NCBI RefSeq assembly: GCF_003201655.1
Contig: NZ_QJJU01000009.1
Span: 124,001-188,000, forward strand
Source: Mycolicibacterium moriokaense
Lineage (GTDB): Bacteria; Actinomycetota; Actinomycetes; Mycobacteriales; Mycobacteriaceae
Length of the DNA stretch: 64,000 nt
Direction of reading: 5' to 3'
Shown: positions 57,382 to 64,000 of the stretch, in pieces
Position numbering within the stretch: the stretch's first letter is position 1
Layout of the letters: every line of letters begins with the position of its first letter
The notes under the pieces: model-generated
Databases searched by the model: none
Told to the model about the DNA's origin: nothing
What the model saw: only the letters and a program-made list of their open reading frames with translations
Position numbers and translations under genes: made by a program

Positions 57382-58073
57382 CAACGTCAGACGATCGAAC
57401 GGCCATCGCCCGGATCCGCGATGCCGCGATCGACCAGTGGGGTCAACACGGGTTCAACGTGGGGCTTCGGAGCATCGCCGAGGCAGCGGGAGTGTCCGCC
57501 GCGCTGGTAATCCATCACTTCGGATCCAAAGACGGCCTGCGGAAGGCGTGCGACGACTCCATCGCAGAGGAGATCCGCACCGGCAAGTCGGCGTCGATGC
57601 AGTCCACGGACCCCGCCAACTGGTTCGCCCAGATGGCCGAGATCGAGTCGTACGCCCCCTTGATGGCCTACTTGGTACGCAGCATGCAGTCGGGCAGCGA
57701 GCTGTCAAAGATCATGTGGCAGAGGATGATTGACAACGCCGAGGAGTACCTGGAAGAGGGCGTGCGCAACGGCCTGCTCAAGCCGAGCCGCGACCCGCGC
57801 GCCCGCGCCAAGTTCCTCGGGCTGACCGGCGGCGGCGGCTTCTTTCTCTTCATCCAATTGCACGACAACCCAACCGATCTGCGCGCCGTCCTGCGCGACT
57901 ACGGCGAGGAGATGACGCTACCAGCCCTCGAGGTCTACTCGGAGGGGCTGATGACCGACTCGACTATGTACGACGCATTCCTCGAGGCGCGTGAAAAAGG
58001 CATCCCGTTCACCACAACTAAAGAAGGAGAAGAAAATGACGGCTCAAGCAACCGGGCCCCAGCTGCGGGCTGA
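57375..58073 (+). CDS. raaS: TetR-family regulator RaaS (Rv1219c-like)
   Basis: A 232-residue TetR regulator. The helix-turn-helix is in [31 protein letters not shown] (about residues 34-64). The C-terminal part has typical [19 protein letters not shown] and ends in a polar tail. The place and partners match M. tuberculosis Rv1219c (RaaS), which controls the Rv1217c-Rv1218c exporter and affects survival under drugs. The ATG at 57375 overlaps a strong inverted repeat, suggesting autorepression. Its 3' end overlaps the ABC ATPase start by 38 bp, so they are translated together. Orthology is from synteny and memory. Confidence 0.9.
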   Translation: MRSTSDDRTAIARIRDAAIDQWGQHGFNVGLRSIAEAAGVSAALVIHHFGSKDGLRKACDDSIAEEIRTGKSASMQSTDPANWFAQMAEIESYAPLMAYLVRSMQSGSELSKIMWQRMIDNAEEYLEEGVRNGLLKPSRDPRARAKFLGLTGGGGFFLFIQLHDNPTDLRAVLRDYGEEMTLPALEVYSEGLMTDSTMYDAFLEAREKGIPFTTTKEGEENDGSSNRAPAAG

Positions 58074-58977
58074 TACCACACGGTCGCAGCTTGCTGTCGA
58101 AATCCGGGGTCTGTCAAAGTCTTTCGGCCGTACCAAGGCACTCGACGGCCTCGACCTGTCCGTCGCCCCTGGTGACATCACCGGATTCCTCGGGCCGAAC
58201 GGCGCTGGCAAGTCGACCACCATACGGGTGTTGCTCGGACTGCTGCGCGCCGACGGGGGCAACGTCCGGCTGCTCGGCGGCGATCCCTGGCGCGATGCGG
58301 TCGCGTTGCATCGGCGAATCGCGTACGTGCCCGGCGATGTGACGTTGTGGCCCAACCTGACCGGCCTTCAAGCCATCGACTTCCTGGCCCGCCTTCGTGG
58401 CAACGGAGTCGACACCCGACGCCGCGACCAGCTGATCGAACGGTTCGAGCTCGACCCGCATAAGAAGCCGCGCACCTATTCGAAGGGCAATCGGCAGAAG
58501 GTGGCCATCGTCGCTGCGTTCTCCACCAACGCCGAACTTTACATCCTCGACGAGCCAACCTCGGGCCTGGACCCGTTGATGGAGAAGGCGTTTCAGACCT
58601 GCGTCGAAGAGGTCGCCGATCGTGGTGCCGCCGTGCTGCTCTCCAGTCACATCCTCGCCGAGGTGGAGAAGCTCTGCGACAACGTCACCATCATCCGCGC
58701 CGGACGTGCGGTGAAATCCGGCACGCTCGAGGAGCTGCGCCACCTGATGCGCACCACCATCTCGGTGCGCACCCGGGGTGACGCCCTTGCACTGCAACAG
58801 GTTCCGTACGTGCACGACTTCAGTGGCAAAGACGGGTATGCACGGTTCTCGGCGGACCGCGACGACCTGGACTTCATCATGGAGCATCTCACCGAACTCG
58901 GGATCGAGGAGCTGACCGTGACACCGGCGTCGCTTGAGGATCTGTTCCTGCGCGAATACCAGGGAGCGAACCGATGA
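58036..58977 (+). CDS. ABC exporter ATPase (Rv1218c-like)
   Basis: A 313-residue DrrA/CcmA-type ABC ATPase. Walker [11 protein letters not shown], signature YSKGNRQK (a K in place of the usual second G residues is typical of the subgroup), Walker [14 protein letters not shown] and switch His in LLSSHILAE. It powers the permease encoded next. The ATG at 58036 has AAGGAG 7-8 nt upstream and lies inside the 3' end of raaS. Rv1218c with Rv1217c exports several drug classes in M. tuberculosis; a similar role is likely here. Confidence 0.92.
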   Translation: MTAQATGPQLRADTTRSQLAVEIRGLSKSFGRTKALDGLDLSVAPGDITGFLGPNGAGKSTTIRVLLGLLRADGGNVRLLGGDPWRDAVALHRRIAYVPGDVTLWPNLTGLQAIDFLARLRGNGVDTRRRDQLIERFELDPHKKPRTYSKGNRQKVAIVAAFSTNAELYILDEPTSGLDPLMEKAFQTCVEEVADRGAAVLLSSHILAEVEKLCDNVTIIRAGRAVKSGTLEELRHLMRTTISVRTRGDALALQQVPYVHDFSGKDGYARFSADRDDLDFIMEHLTELGIEELTVTPASLEDLFLREYQGANR

Positions 58978-60596
58978 CTACCGCTATTGCCGCACCGCAG
59001 GCGGGGCGGCACGAGGCAACCCAACCTGGATCACCGTTCACCGGTGCGCCCAGCCTGCTGCGGCTCGCGCTGCGCCGCGACAGGGTCCGGTTGTCCGTGT
59101 GGATCGCGATCCTGACGCTGATGATGGTGTACGCCCCGAACGCGGTCAAACTGGCCTACCCCGAAGAGGCGCAACGGCAGGCCAGGGTGAATCTGCTCAA
59201 GACTCCCGCCGGAATGATGTTGGGCGGTCCCATGTTCGGGGGCAACGAGACCGACCTGGGCGCGATGATGGCCAACGAGCTGATGCTCACATTGATCATC
59301 GCCACGTCGATCTTGTCCATCCTCACGGTGATTCGGCACACCCGTGCCGAGGAGGAAAGCGGTGCGGCGGAATTGGTGCTGTCATCGGTCGTCGGCAGGT
59401 ATGCCCGCACGTACGCCGCGCTGATCCTCGTCGGCGGCGTCAACGCCGTGCTGGCGGTGACGATGACCCTGGCGATGTCTGCGATTGGCTTCTCGATCGT
59501 CGATGCCGCGGCGATGTGTCTCGGGATCACGGGGGTGGCCATGGTGTTCGGCGCGCTGGCCGCCGTCACCGGGCAGCTGTGGCGTCAGGCGCGGACCGCG
59601 TCCGGAGCGGCGATGGCCACGCTCGCGCTGGCTGCGCTGGTGCGCGGAATCGGTGACGCCATCAACAACTCCGGAAGCGCTCTGAGCTGGTTCTCCCCCA
59701 TCGCGTGGGCCCAGCAGATGCGCGCGTTCGTCGACCTACGCTGGTGGCCGTTCGCTCTGCTGGTGGCGCTCACGATCGGGCTGATGGTGCTGGCAGCCTG
59801 GCTGGAAAGTCGGCGGCAGTACGACGACGGGAACATCCCGTCCACAGGCGAGCGCCCGAACGCGCGCCCCATCACGGGCGTGTTCGGCCTGCACCTGACG
59901 CTGCAGCGGGGCCAGACCATCGGATGGACCGTCGGACTGTTCCTGGGCGGCTTGGCATTTGGCTCGATGACCAAGGCGCTGCTGGACGCGGCGAAGGACA
60001 ACCCACTGCTTGCACGAGTGCTGACGGCGCAGGGCAACGACGGTGTCTACACGACGATGACCCAGTTCCTCGCGGCCGCGGCCACCGCCTACGTCGTCGG
60101 GGCCGTGCTTCGGGTGTACTCCGACGAGCAATCAGGGCTTGGCGAGGCGGTGCTGGCCCGTGCGGTGTCGCGCTGGCGTTGGCTGCTCACCGCGGTGGCT
60201 TCGGCGTTGGTGGGTTCGACGGTGCTGATGTTCTTCGCCGGGCTGGGTAACGGGCTTGGTGCAGGCATCACGCTCGGCGAACCGCACATCATCGCGCGGC
60301 TGACGCTGGCCGGACTGGCATACGTTCCTGCGATGGCGGTGCTGGCGGGCTTCGCTGCTCTCGCTGTCGCCGTGAAACATGTGTGGATCGGTTGGCTCGC
60401 AGTGATATTCGTCGTGACATCGCTGTACTTGGGCGCACTGTTGCGGTTACCGCGCTGGCTGATCGACCTGTCGCCGGTCGGCCGAACCACGGCACCGTCG
60501 CACTATCCGTTCGTCACGTTGACGGTGATGGTCGTCGTCGCCGCGGCAGTGGCACTACTCGCCGGCGGGATCTACCGCCGCCGCGACGCAGCCTAG
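58974..60596 (+). CDS. ABC exporter permease (Rv1217c-like)
   Basis: A 540-residue integral membrane protein with about 12 helices, of the 'exporter of polyketide antibiotics' type. Motifs are [19 protein letters not shown] near the start, [28 protein letters not shown], and a second half beginning [23 protein letters not shown] with [20 protein letters not shown]. The two halves repeat the same fold. The ATG overlaps the ATPase stop (ATGA). It probably extrudes hydrophobic drugs with the ATPase. Confidence 0.92.
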   Translation: MTTAIAAPQAGRHEATQPGSPFTGAPSLLRLALRRDRVRLSVWIAILTLMMVYAPNAVKLAYPEEAQRQARVNLLKTPAGMMLGGPMFGGNETDLGAMMANELMLTLIIATSILSILTVIRHTRAEEESGAAELVLSSVVGRYARTYAALILVGGVNAVLAVTMTLAMSAIGFSIVDAAAMCLGITGVAMVFGALAAVTGQLWRQARTASGAAMATLALAALVRGIGDAINNSGSALSWFSPIAWAQQMRAFVDLRWWPFALLVALTIGLMVLAAWLESRRQYDDGNIPSTGERPNARPITGVFGLHLTLQRGQTIGWTVGLFLGGLAFGSMTKALLDAAKDNPLLARVLTAQGNDGVYTTMTQFLAAAATAYVVGAVLRVYSDEQSGLGEAVLARAVSRWRWLLTAVASALVGSTVLMFFAGLGNGLGAGITLGEPHIIARLTLAGLAYVPAMAVLAGFAALAVAVKHVWIGWLAVIFVVTSLYLGALLRLPRWLIDLSPVGRTTAPSHYPFVTLTVMVVVAAAVALLAGGIYRRRDAA

Positions 60597-60608
60597 GAGA
60601 AAGGAATC

Positions 60609-61283
60609 ATGAAGACCGCGATTCAAGCAACAACGTCAACCATCATCGGCCTCGGCCTGTTTCTGCTGCTGGTGTTCCTGCCCGCCGGGACGTTCGACTA
60701 CTGGCGGGGCTGGGCGTTCATCGCGGTGTTCGCGGCGGCCACGCTGATCCCCAGCGTGTACCTGGCCGCGACGAATCCGGCTGCCCTCCAACGACGTATG
60801 CAGGCCGGACCCGCCGCAGAGACCCGGCCGTTGCAGAAAGCCATCATCACGTTCGCGTTTCTCTCGATGGGAGCGATGATCGTGGTGAGTGTGTTGGATT
60901 ACCGCTTCGGCTGGTCGTCGGTGCCCGCGGCGGTCTCGGTGGTCGGCGACGTACTGGTCGGCGCGGGACTACTCATCGCGATGATCACGACGATCCAAAA
61001 CGGCTATGCAGCCGCGAACGTCAAGGTCGAGTCCGAACAGACTGTGGTGTCCACAGGCGTGTACTCCCTTGTCCGCCACCCGATGTACTTCGGCAATATC
61101 GTGATGATGATCGGCGGGCCGCTGGCCCTCGGGTCGTATTGGGCTCTGCTGTTCGTCATCCCAGGCTTGGCTGTGCTCGCCACACGCATCCTCGACGAGG
61201 AGAAGCTGCTATCGCTGGAGCTCACCGGCTACGCCGACTACATCCAGCGAGTCCATTACCGGCTGGTGCCCTACGTCTGGTGA
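60609..61283 (+). CDS. Isoprenylcysteine carboxyl methyltransferase-like membrane protein, first copy (Rv1216c-like)
   Basis: A 224-residue protein with about five membrane helices of the ICMT/PEMT methyltransferase fold. FLPAGTFDYWRGWAFI lies near the start. The C-terminal SAM-binding core has STGVYSLVRHPMYFGNIVMM, then DEEKLLSLELTGYADYIQRVHYRLVPYVW. Methyl acceptor unknown; members modify lipids or small hydrophobic molecules. GGAGAAAGG is upstream of the ATG. It follows the permease by 12 bp and is matched in length and place by Rv1216c. A second copy follows directly. Confidence 0.85.
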   Translation: MKTAIQATTSTIIGLGLFLLLVFLPAGTFDYWRGWAFIAVFAAATLIPSVYLAATNPAALQRRMQAGPAAETRPLQKAIITFAFLSMGAMIVVSVLDYRFGWSSVPAAVSVVGDVLVGAGLLIAMITTIQNGYAAANVKVESEQTVVSTGVYSLVRHPMYFGNIVMMIGGPLALGSYWALLFVIPGLAVLATRILDEEKLLSLELTGYADYIQRVHYRLVPYVW

Positions 61284-61295
61284 AAGAGGAACATT

Positions 61296-61970
61296 GTGAA
61301 GCGTTGGATTCAACCCATCGTGGCCAGCCTGTCCGGACTGGTTTTCTTCGGTGCCGTCCTGTTCGGTCCGGCGGGCACGTTCGACTATTGGCAGGCATGG
61401 GTTTTCATCGCGGTCTACGCAGTGATGTCAACGGGCCCCACGGTGTACTGGGGGCTGCGCAAGCCCGAGGTGCTGCGGCGTCGCATGCGGTCGGGGCCGA
61501 TCGCCGAGACCAGGCCGGCGCAGAAGGTGGCGACGGTCGGCATCGTCACGACCGTGGTCGCGGTATGCATCGTCAGCGCCCTGGATCACCGGTTCGGGTG
61601 GTCGCATGTGCCGATACCGATGGTGGTGGTGGGCAACATCCTCGTCGCGGCTGGGCTCGGCATGGCACTCATGGTCGTCAACCAGAACGAGTACGCCGCC
61701 GCGACCATCACCGTAGAGGCGCAGCAGCCGGTGATCTCGACGGGGCTCTATGGCGTTGTCCGCCATCCCATGTATGCGTTCGCGTCTCTGATGATCGTGG
61801 GTATGCCCCTGGCTCTCGACTCCTATTGGGGCCTGGTCACTCTCGTGCCTGCCGTGGCGGTGTTTGCATTTCGGATCATCGATGAAGAGAAGTTGCTGCG
61901 GCAGGAGCTCACCGGATACGGCGAGTACACGCACAAGGTGCGCTACCGGTTGGTGCCCGGCGTCTGGTGA
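61296..61970 (+). CDS. ICMT-like membrane methyltransferase, second tandem copy
   Basis: A 224-residue paralogue of the preceding protein, of exactly the same length and about half identical, for example PAGTFDYW, STGLYGVVRHPMYAF, DEEKLLRQELTGYGEYTHKVRYRLVPGVW. The GTG at 61296 has AAAGAGGAA upstream and lies 12 bp after the first copy. Tandem duplication within the exporter operon suggests two related substrates, or hetero-partners. I recall only one copy in M. tuberculosis. Its 3' end overlaps the convergent small membrane gene by 28 bp. Confidence 0.85.
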   Translation: MKRWIQPIVASLSGLVFFGAVLFGPAGTFDYWQAWVFIAVYAVMSTGPTVYWGLRKPEVLRRRMRSGPIAETRPAQKVATVGIVTTVVAVCIVSALDHRFGWSHVPIPMVVVGNILVAAGLGMALMVVNQNEYAAATITVEAQQPVISTGLYGVVRHPMYAFASLMIVGMPLALDSYWGLVTLVPAVAVFAFRIIDEEKLLRQELTGYGEYTHKVRYRLVPGVW

Positions 61971-62344
61971 CGGCGGGCCGACCGCCACACGACGAGGAAC
62001 ACCGCGACCACCGCGAACCGCAACACCGTGTTCGAGATCATCGTCGCGTTCGGTTCCGTCAATGCCATGTAGACGATGTCGAGGATCCCGCTCGTCAGGT
62101 GCAGCACCACCAACGTCGTCACGATGAGGCGCAGGGCCGCCCAATCGGTGATGCGGATGGCGCCGAACGACAGCACCGCCACGGCGAGTTCCGCGGCAGC
62201 GACGAGATAGACCAGCAGATAGTCGGGTCGCGCTACCGTGATGCCCACCGCCGAGGGGATCGCGGTGGGAAACGCGGTCAACACGACCGCGCCGGCAAGG
62301 GTGATCAGTCCGTGGACGAAGAAAACCGCTCGCAGTGCCCTCAT
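61943..62344 (-). CDS. Small four-helix membrane protein
   Basis: A 133-residue protein with four predicted membrane helices (VFFVHGLITLAGAVVLTAF, YLLVYLVAAAELAVAVLSF, LRLIVTTLVVLHLTSGILDIVYM, FAVVAVFLVVW) and a short basic C-terminus. The ATG at 62344 has AGGAGGG 6 nt upstream; a start 18 nt earlier would place that site inside the gene. No named family recognised. Divergent from an ECF sigma factor, and a target or partner of it by position only. Confidence 0.7.
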   Translation of the reverse strand: MRALRAVFFVHGLITLAGAVVLTAFPTAIPSAVGITVARPDYLLVYLVAAAELAVAVLSFGAIRITDWAALRLIVTTLVVLHLTSGILDIVYMALTEPNATMISNTVLRFAVVAVFLVVWRSARRHQTPGTNR

Positions 62345-62379
62345 GTCATTCCCTCCTGTCATGCCAACGGGCTGCCATC

Positions 62380-62395
62380 CGTCATAGAGATGACG
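62380..62395. promoter_or_regulatory. Dyad between the membrane protein and the ECF sigma gene
   Basis: CGTCAT-N4-ATGACG, a perfect 6-bp dyad in the 88-bp divergent region. A further ATGACGAT half site lies at about 62413-62420. Possible operator for the divergent genes. Confidence 0.35.
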
Positions 62396-62432
62396 ACTCG
62401 GAAGGGCGGATTATGACGATAGGAGGTGCGAC

Positions 62433-63284
62433 GTGCACGGCGAAGCATTTGAGGAGAACCGGCCGCATCTGCGGGCGGTCGCCTACCGCATGCTGGGTTC
62501 GCTGACCGAGGCCGACGACGCCGTCCAGGAAGCGTGGTTGCGGTTGGACCGCGCGGACGTCGGCGACCTCCGCAATCCGCGCGGCTGGTTGACGACGGTC
62601 GTTGCCCGCATCTGCCTGGACATGCTGCGGGCGCGCAGCGCACGGCCCGAGGAGCCGCTCGACGAGGCGAAAACGATCCCCGCACTCGATGCGGTCGACC
62701 CGGAACAGGAAGCGGTGCTTGCCGATTCCATCGGCGTTGCGCTGCTCGTCATCCTCCAGACGCTGTCGCCTGCCGAACGGCTCGCGTTCGTACTGCACGA
62801 CATGTTCGACCTGCCGTTCGCCGAGATCGCGCCGATCGTGGGCCGCTCGGAGAACACCGCCGCGCAACTCGCCTCGCGGGCACGACGCCGTGTGCGGGGC
62901 AAGACTCCCAACCCTGCAGCAGATTTCGCGCGCCAACGCCTGCTCGTCGAGGCGTTCCTCGCCGCGGCCCGCGACGGTGACTTTGATGGGCTGCTGACGC
63001 TGCTCGACAGCGACGTGGTGGCGCGGGCAGACGCCACCGCGGCGGGCACCCCGACGACGATCAGCGGCGCGCAGGCGGTGGCCGCGAGTGCGCGCGCCTT
63101 CTCGGCCAACTCACGGTTCGCCGAACCGGCATTGGTGGACGGCGCCGTCGGCATCGTCGTCGCCCCCAAGGGAAAGCTGGCGCTGGTGCTGCGCTTCAGC
63201 GTCGCAGGCGACAAGATCACCGAAATCGATATCGAGGCCGATCCGGCGCGCCTGAGCAGCCTCAGTTTGGCCCTCCTCGACTGA
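62433..63284 (+). CDS. SigJ-type ECF sigma factor with SnoaL-like C-terminal domain
   Basis: A 283-residue protein. Region 2 (LRAVAYRMLGSLTEADDAVQEAWLR) and region 4 (LPFAEIAPIVGRSENTAAQLASRARRR) form an ECF sigma of the ECF41/SigJ type. The last 110 residues are a SnoaL/NTF2-like domain (FLAAARDGDFDGLLTLLDSDVV), which in this group replaces a separate anti-sigma factor and tunes activity. The GTG start has AGGAGG 6-7 nt upstream. These sigmas usually control a neighbouring oxidoreductase or carboxymuconolactone decarboxylase gene; none is adjacent, but the divergent small membrane gene is a candidate. Confidence 0.88.
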   Translation: MHGEAFEENRPHLRAVAYRMLGSLTEADDAVQEAWLRLDRADVGDLRNPRGWLTTVVARICLDMLRARSARPEEPLDEAKTIPALDAVDPEQEAVLADSIGVALLVILQTLSPAERLAFVLHDMFDLPFAEIAPIVGRSENTAAQLASRARRRVRGKTPNPAADFARQRLLVEAFLAAARDGDFDGLLTLLDSDVVARADATAAGTPTTISGAQAVAASARAFSANSRFAEPALVDGAVGIVVAPKGKLALVLRFSVAGDKITEIDIEADPARLSSLSLALLD

Positions 63285-63292
63285 CCTGCGCT

Positions 63293-63298
63293 CATAAT
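63293..63298 (+). promoter_or_regulatory. Leaderless-type -10 box for the DUF4126 gene
   Basis: CATAAT, close to TATAAT, is 6 nt before the GTG at 63305. This supports the GTG start and a leaderless message. Confidence 0.5.
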
Positions 63299-63304
63299 TC
63301 GTAT

Positions 63305-63895
63305 GTGGAACTGCTGACCGGCTTCGGGCTGGCCACCGCCGCGGGATTGAACGCCTACATCCCGCTGCTGGCGCTCGGCCTGCTTTCGCGGTTCACCGAC
63401 CTGGTGACGCTGCCCCACGGCTGGGCCTGGCTGGAGAACGGCTGGGTCATGACGATCGTCGCCGCGCTGCTGGTCGTCGAGATCGTCGCCGACAAGATCC
63501 CCGCGCTCGACAGCATCAACGACGCCGTCCAGACGTTCGTGCGGCCGACGGCGGGCGGCATCGTGTTCGGGTCCGGCACGGCCGCCCAGACGTCCGCGGT
63601 CACCGATCCCGGCGCGTTCGCGCAGTCGGGGCAGTGGATTCCTATCGCCGTCGGCGTCGTCACCGCGCTGGTGGTGTCGCTGACCAAGTCGACTGTGCGG
63701 CCCGCGGCCAATGTCGCCACCGCGGGCATGGCCGCCCCGGTGCTGTCCACCGTCGAGGACATCGCCAGCGTCGGGCTGGTCTTCCTGGCGATCCTGGTGC
63801 CGGTGCTGGTGCTGGTGGCCGTGGTCGCGCTGGTGTGGGCGGTGACGCGGATCGTGCGTCGGCGACGACGCAAGGCCGCCACTAAAAGCGGCTAG
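63305..63895 (+). CDS. DUF4126 membrane protein
   Basis: A 196-residue protein with about four membrane helices. It begins [27 protein letters not shown], typical of DUF4126 proteins, and contains [22 protein letters not shown] basic tail ends [12 protein letters not shown]. Function unknown. The GTG start is supported by a CATAAT box. It converges on glgC and overlaps its stop codon by a few bases. Confidence 0.82.
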   Translation: MELLTGFGLATAAGLNAYIPLLALGLLSRFTDLVTLPHGWAWLENGWVMTIVAALLVVEIVADKIPALDSINDAVQTFVRPTAGGIVFGSGTAAQTSAVTDPGAFAQSGQWIPIAVGVVTALVVSLTKSTVRPAANVATAGMAAPVLSTVEDIASVGLVFLAILVPVLVLVAVVALVWAVTRIVRRRRRKAATKSG

Positions 63896-64000
63896 ATCCA
63901 GACGCCCTTACCGACTGCGACCACGCCCCCGGCGCTGATCGCAAACCTGTCGCGATCCTTCTCCAGATCCACGCCAACCATCTCGCCGGGCCCAACGACG
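63892..64000 (-). CDS. glgC: Glucose-1-phosphate adenylyltransferase GlgC, C-terminal fragment
   Basis: The last 35 codons run in from the right edge and stop at 63892-63894. The peptide contains [18 protein letters not shown] then [16 protein letters not shown], which matches the C-terminal beta-helix end of actinobacterial GlgC as I remember it. GlgC makes ADP-glucose from glucose-1-phosphate and ATP for glycogen and methylglucan synthesis. The rest of the gene is outside the window. Its place fits Rv1213. Confidence 0.85.
   Translation of the reverse strand, partial: VVGPGEMVGVDLEKDRDRFAISAGGVVAVGKGVWI

Noticed and set aside
60383-61885. A 500-codon open frame on the + strand
   Set aside because: Overlaps the permease end and both ICMT-like genes in another frame; no recognisable motif.

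Overview
The window looks like the chromosome of a rapidly growing mycobacterium (Mycolicibacterium/Mycobacterium type). It has high GC, many GTG starts, numerous TANNNT -10 boxes 6-8 nt before start codons (leaderless style), and mycobacterial marker genes (SigE/RseA/HtrA, LpqY-SugABC, Kgd, LprE, LpqZ, CYP130, Tap, RaaS). From memory, the gene order follows M. tuberculosis Rv1213 (glgC) to Rv1259 (udgB) in inverted orientation, so the window is mostly a conserved core segment with several insertions. No rRNA, tRNA, CRISPR array, prophage or complete insertion sequence was seen.

Layout. 1-7.4 kb: udgB fragment, Tap-like efflux pump, an inserted large LuxR (LAL) regulator, FAD oxidoreductase, CYP130 and its TetR partner. 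7.4-8.9 kb: a membrane protein and a YcnI/DUF1775 protein behind an IdeR-box-like site. 8.9-17.2 kb: acyltransferase and DeaD helicase, LprE, a giant RecB-nuclease/helicase coupled to a second FAD oxidoreductase. 17.3-20.8 kb: two drug-efflux MFS proteins. 20.9-27.3 kb: membrane protein, Kgd (2-oxoglutarate dehydrogenase/decarboxylase), methyltransferase, SDR. 27.4-30.8 kb: an inserted ABC importer (ATPase plus double permease) with no binding protein of its own. 30.8-35.1 kb: mdh, short malic enzyme and lpqZ, then a corA gene that is broken in this sequence. 35.2-37.9 kb: cutinase, DHFR-like reductase, small secreted protein, Sufu-domain protein. 37.9-43.0 kb: the LpqY-SugABC trehalose importer and a stress-type membrane protein. 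43.1-49.7 kb: two DUF4190 proteins, CitE-like lyase, MgtE-N/CBS protein, DUF1003 protein, lytic transglycosylase, Mrp. 49.8-52.4 kb: GlxA-type regulator divergent from a tautomerase/D-threonine-aldolase-like pair. 52.5-56.5 kb: tatB, htrA, rseA, sigE and a divergent O-methyltransferase. 56.5-62 kb: GAP-family membrane protein and the RaaS-controlled ABC exporter with two tandem ICMT-like methyltransferases. 62-64 kb: small membrane protein, SigJ-type ECF sigma factor, DUF4126 protein and the 3' end of glgC.

How the genes work together. The window combines central carbon metabolism around 2-oxoglutarate and malate (kgd, mdh, malic enzyme), trehalose recycling (lpqY-sugABC), envelope-stress control (sigE-rseA-htrA-tatB) and drug or xenobiotic efflux (tap, two MFS pumps, RaaS-controlled ABC exporter). 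The most notable non-gene signals are a family of inverted repeats that begin within about 10 nt of stop codons and share a core while their arms vary, a 30-bp operator overlapping the leaderless start of raaS, an IdeR-box-like site before the YcnI pair, and an apparent 31-nt deletion that breaks corA. Family names come from recognisable motifs and remembered homologues; no database search was run.
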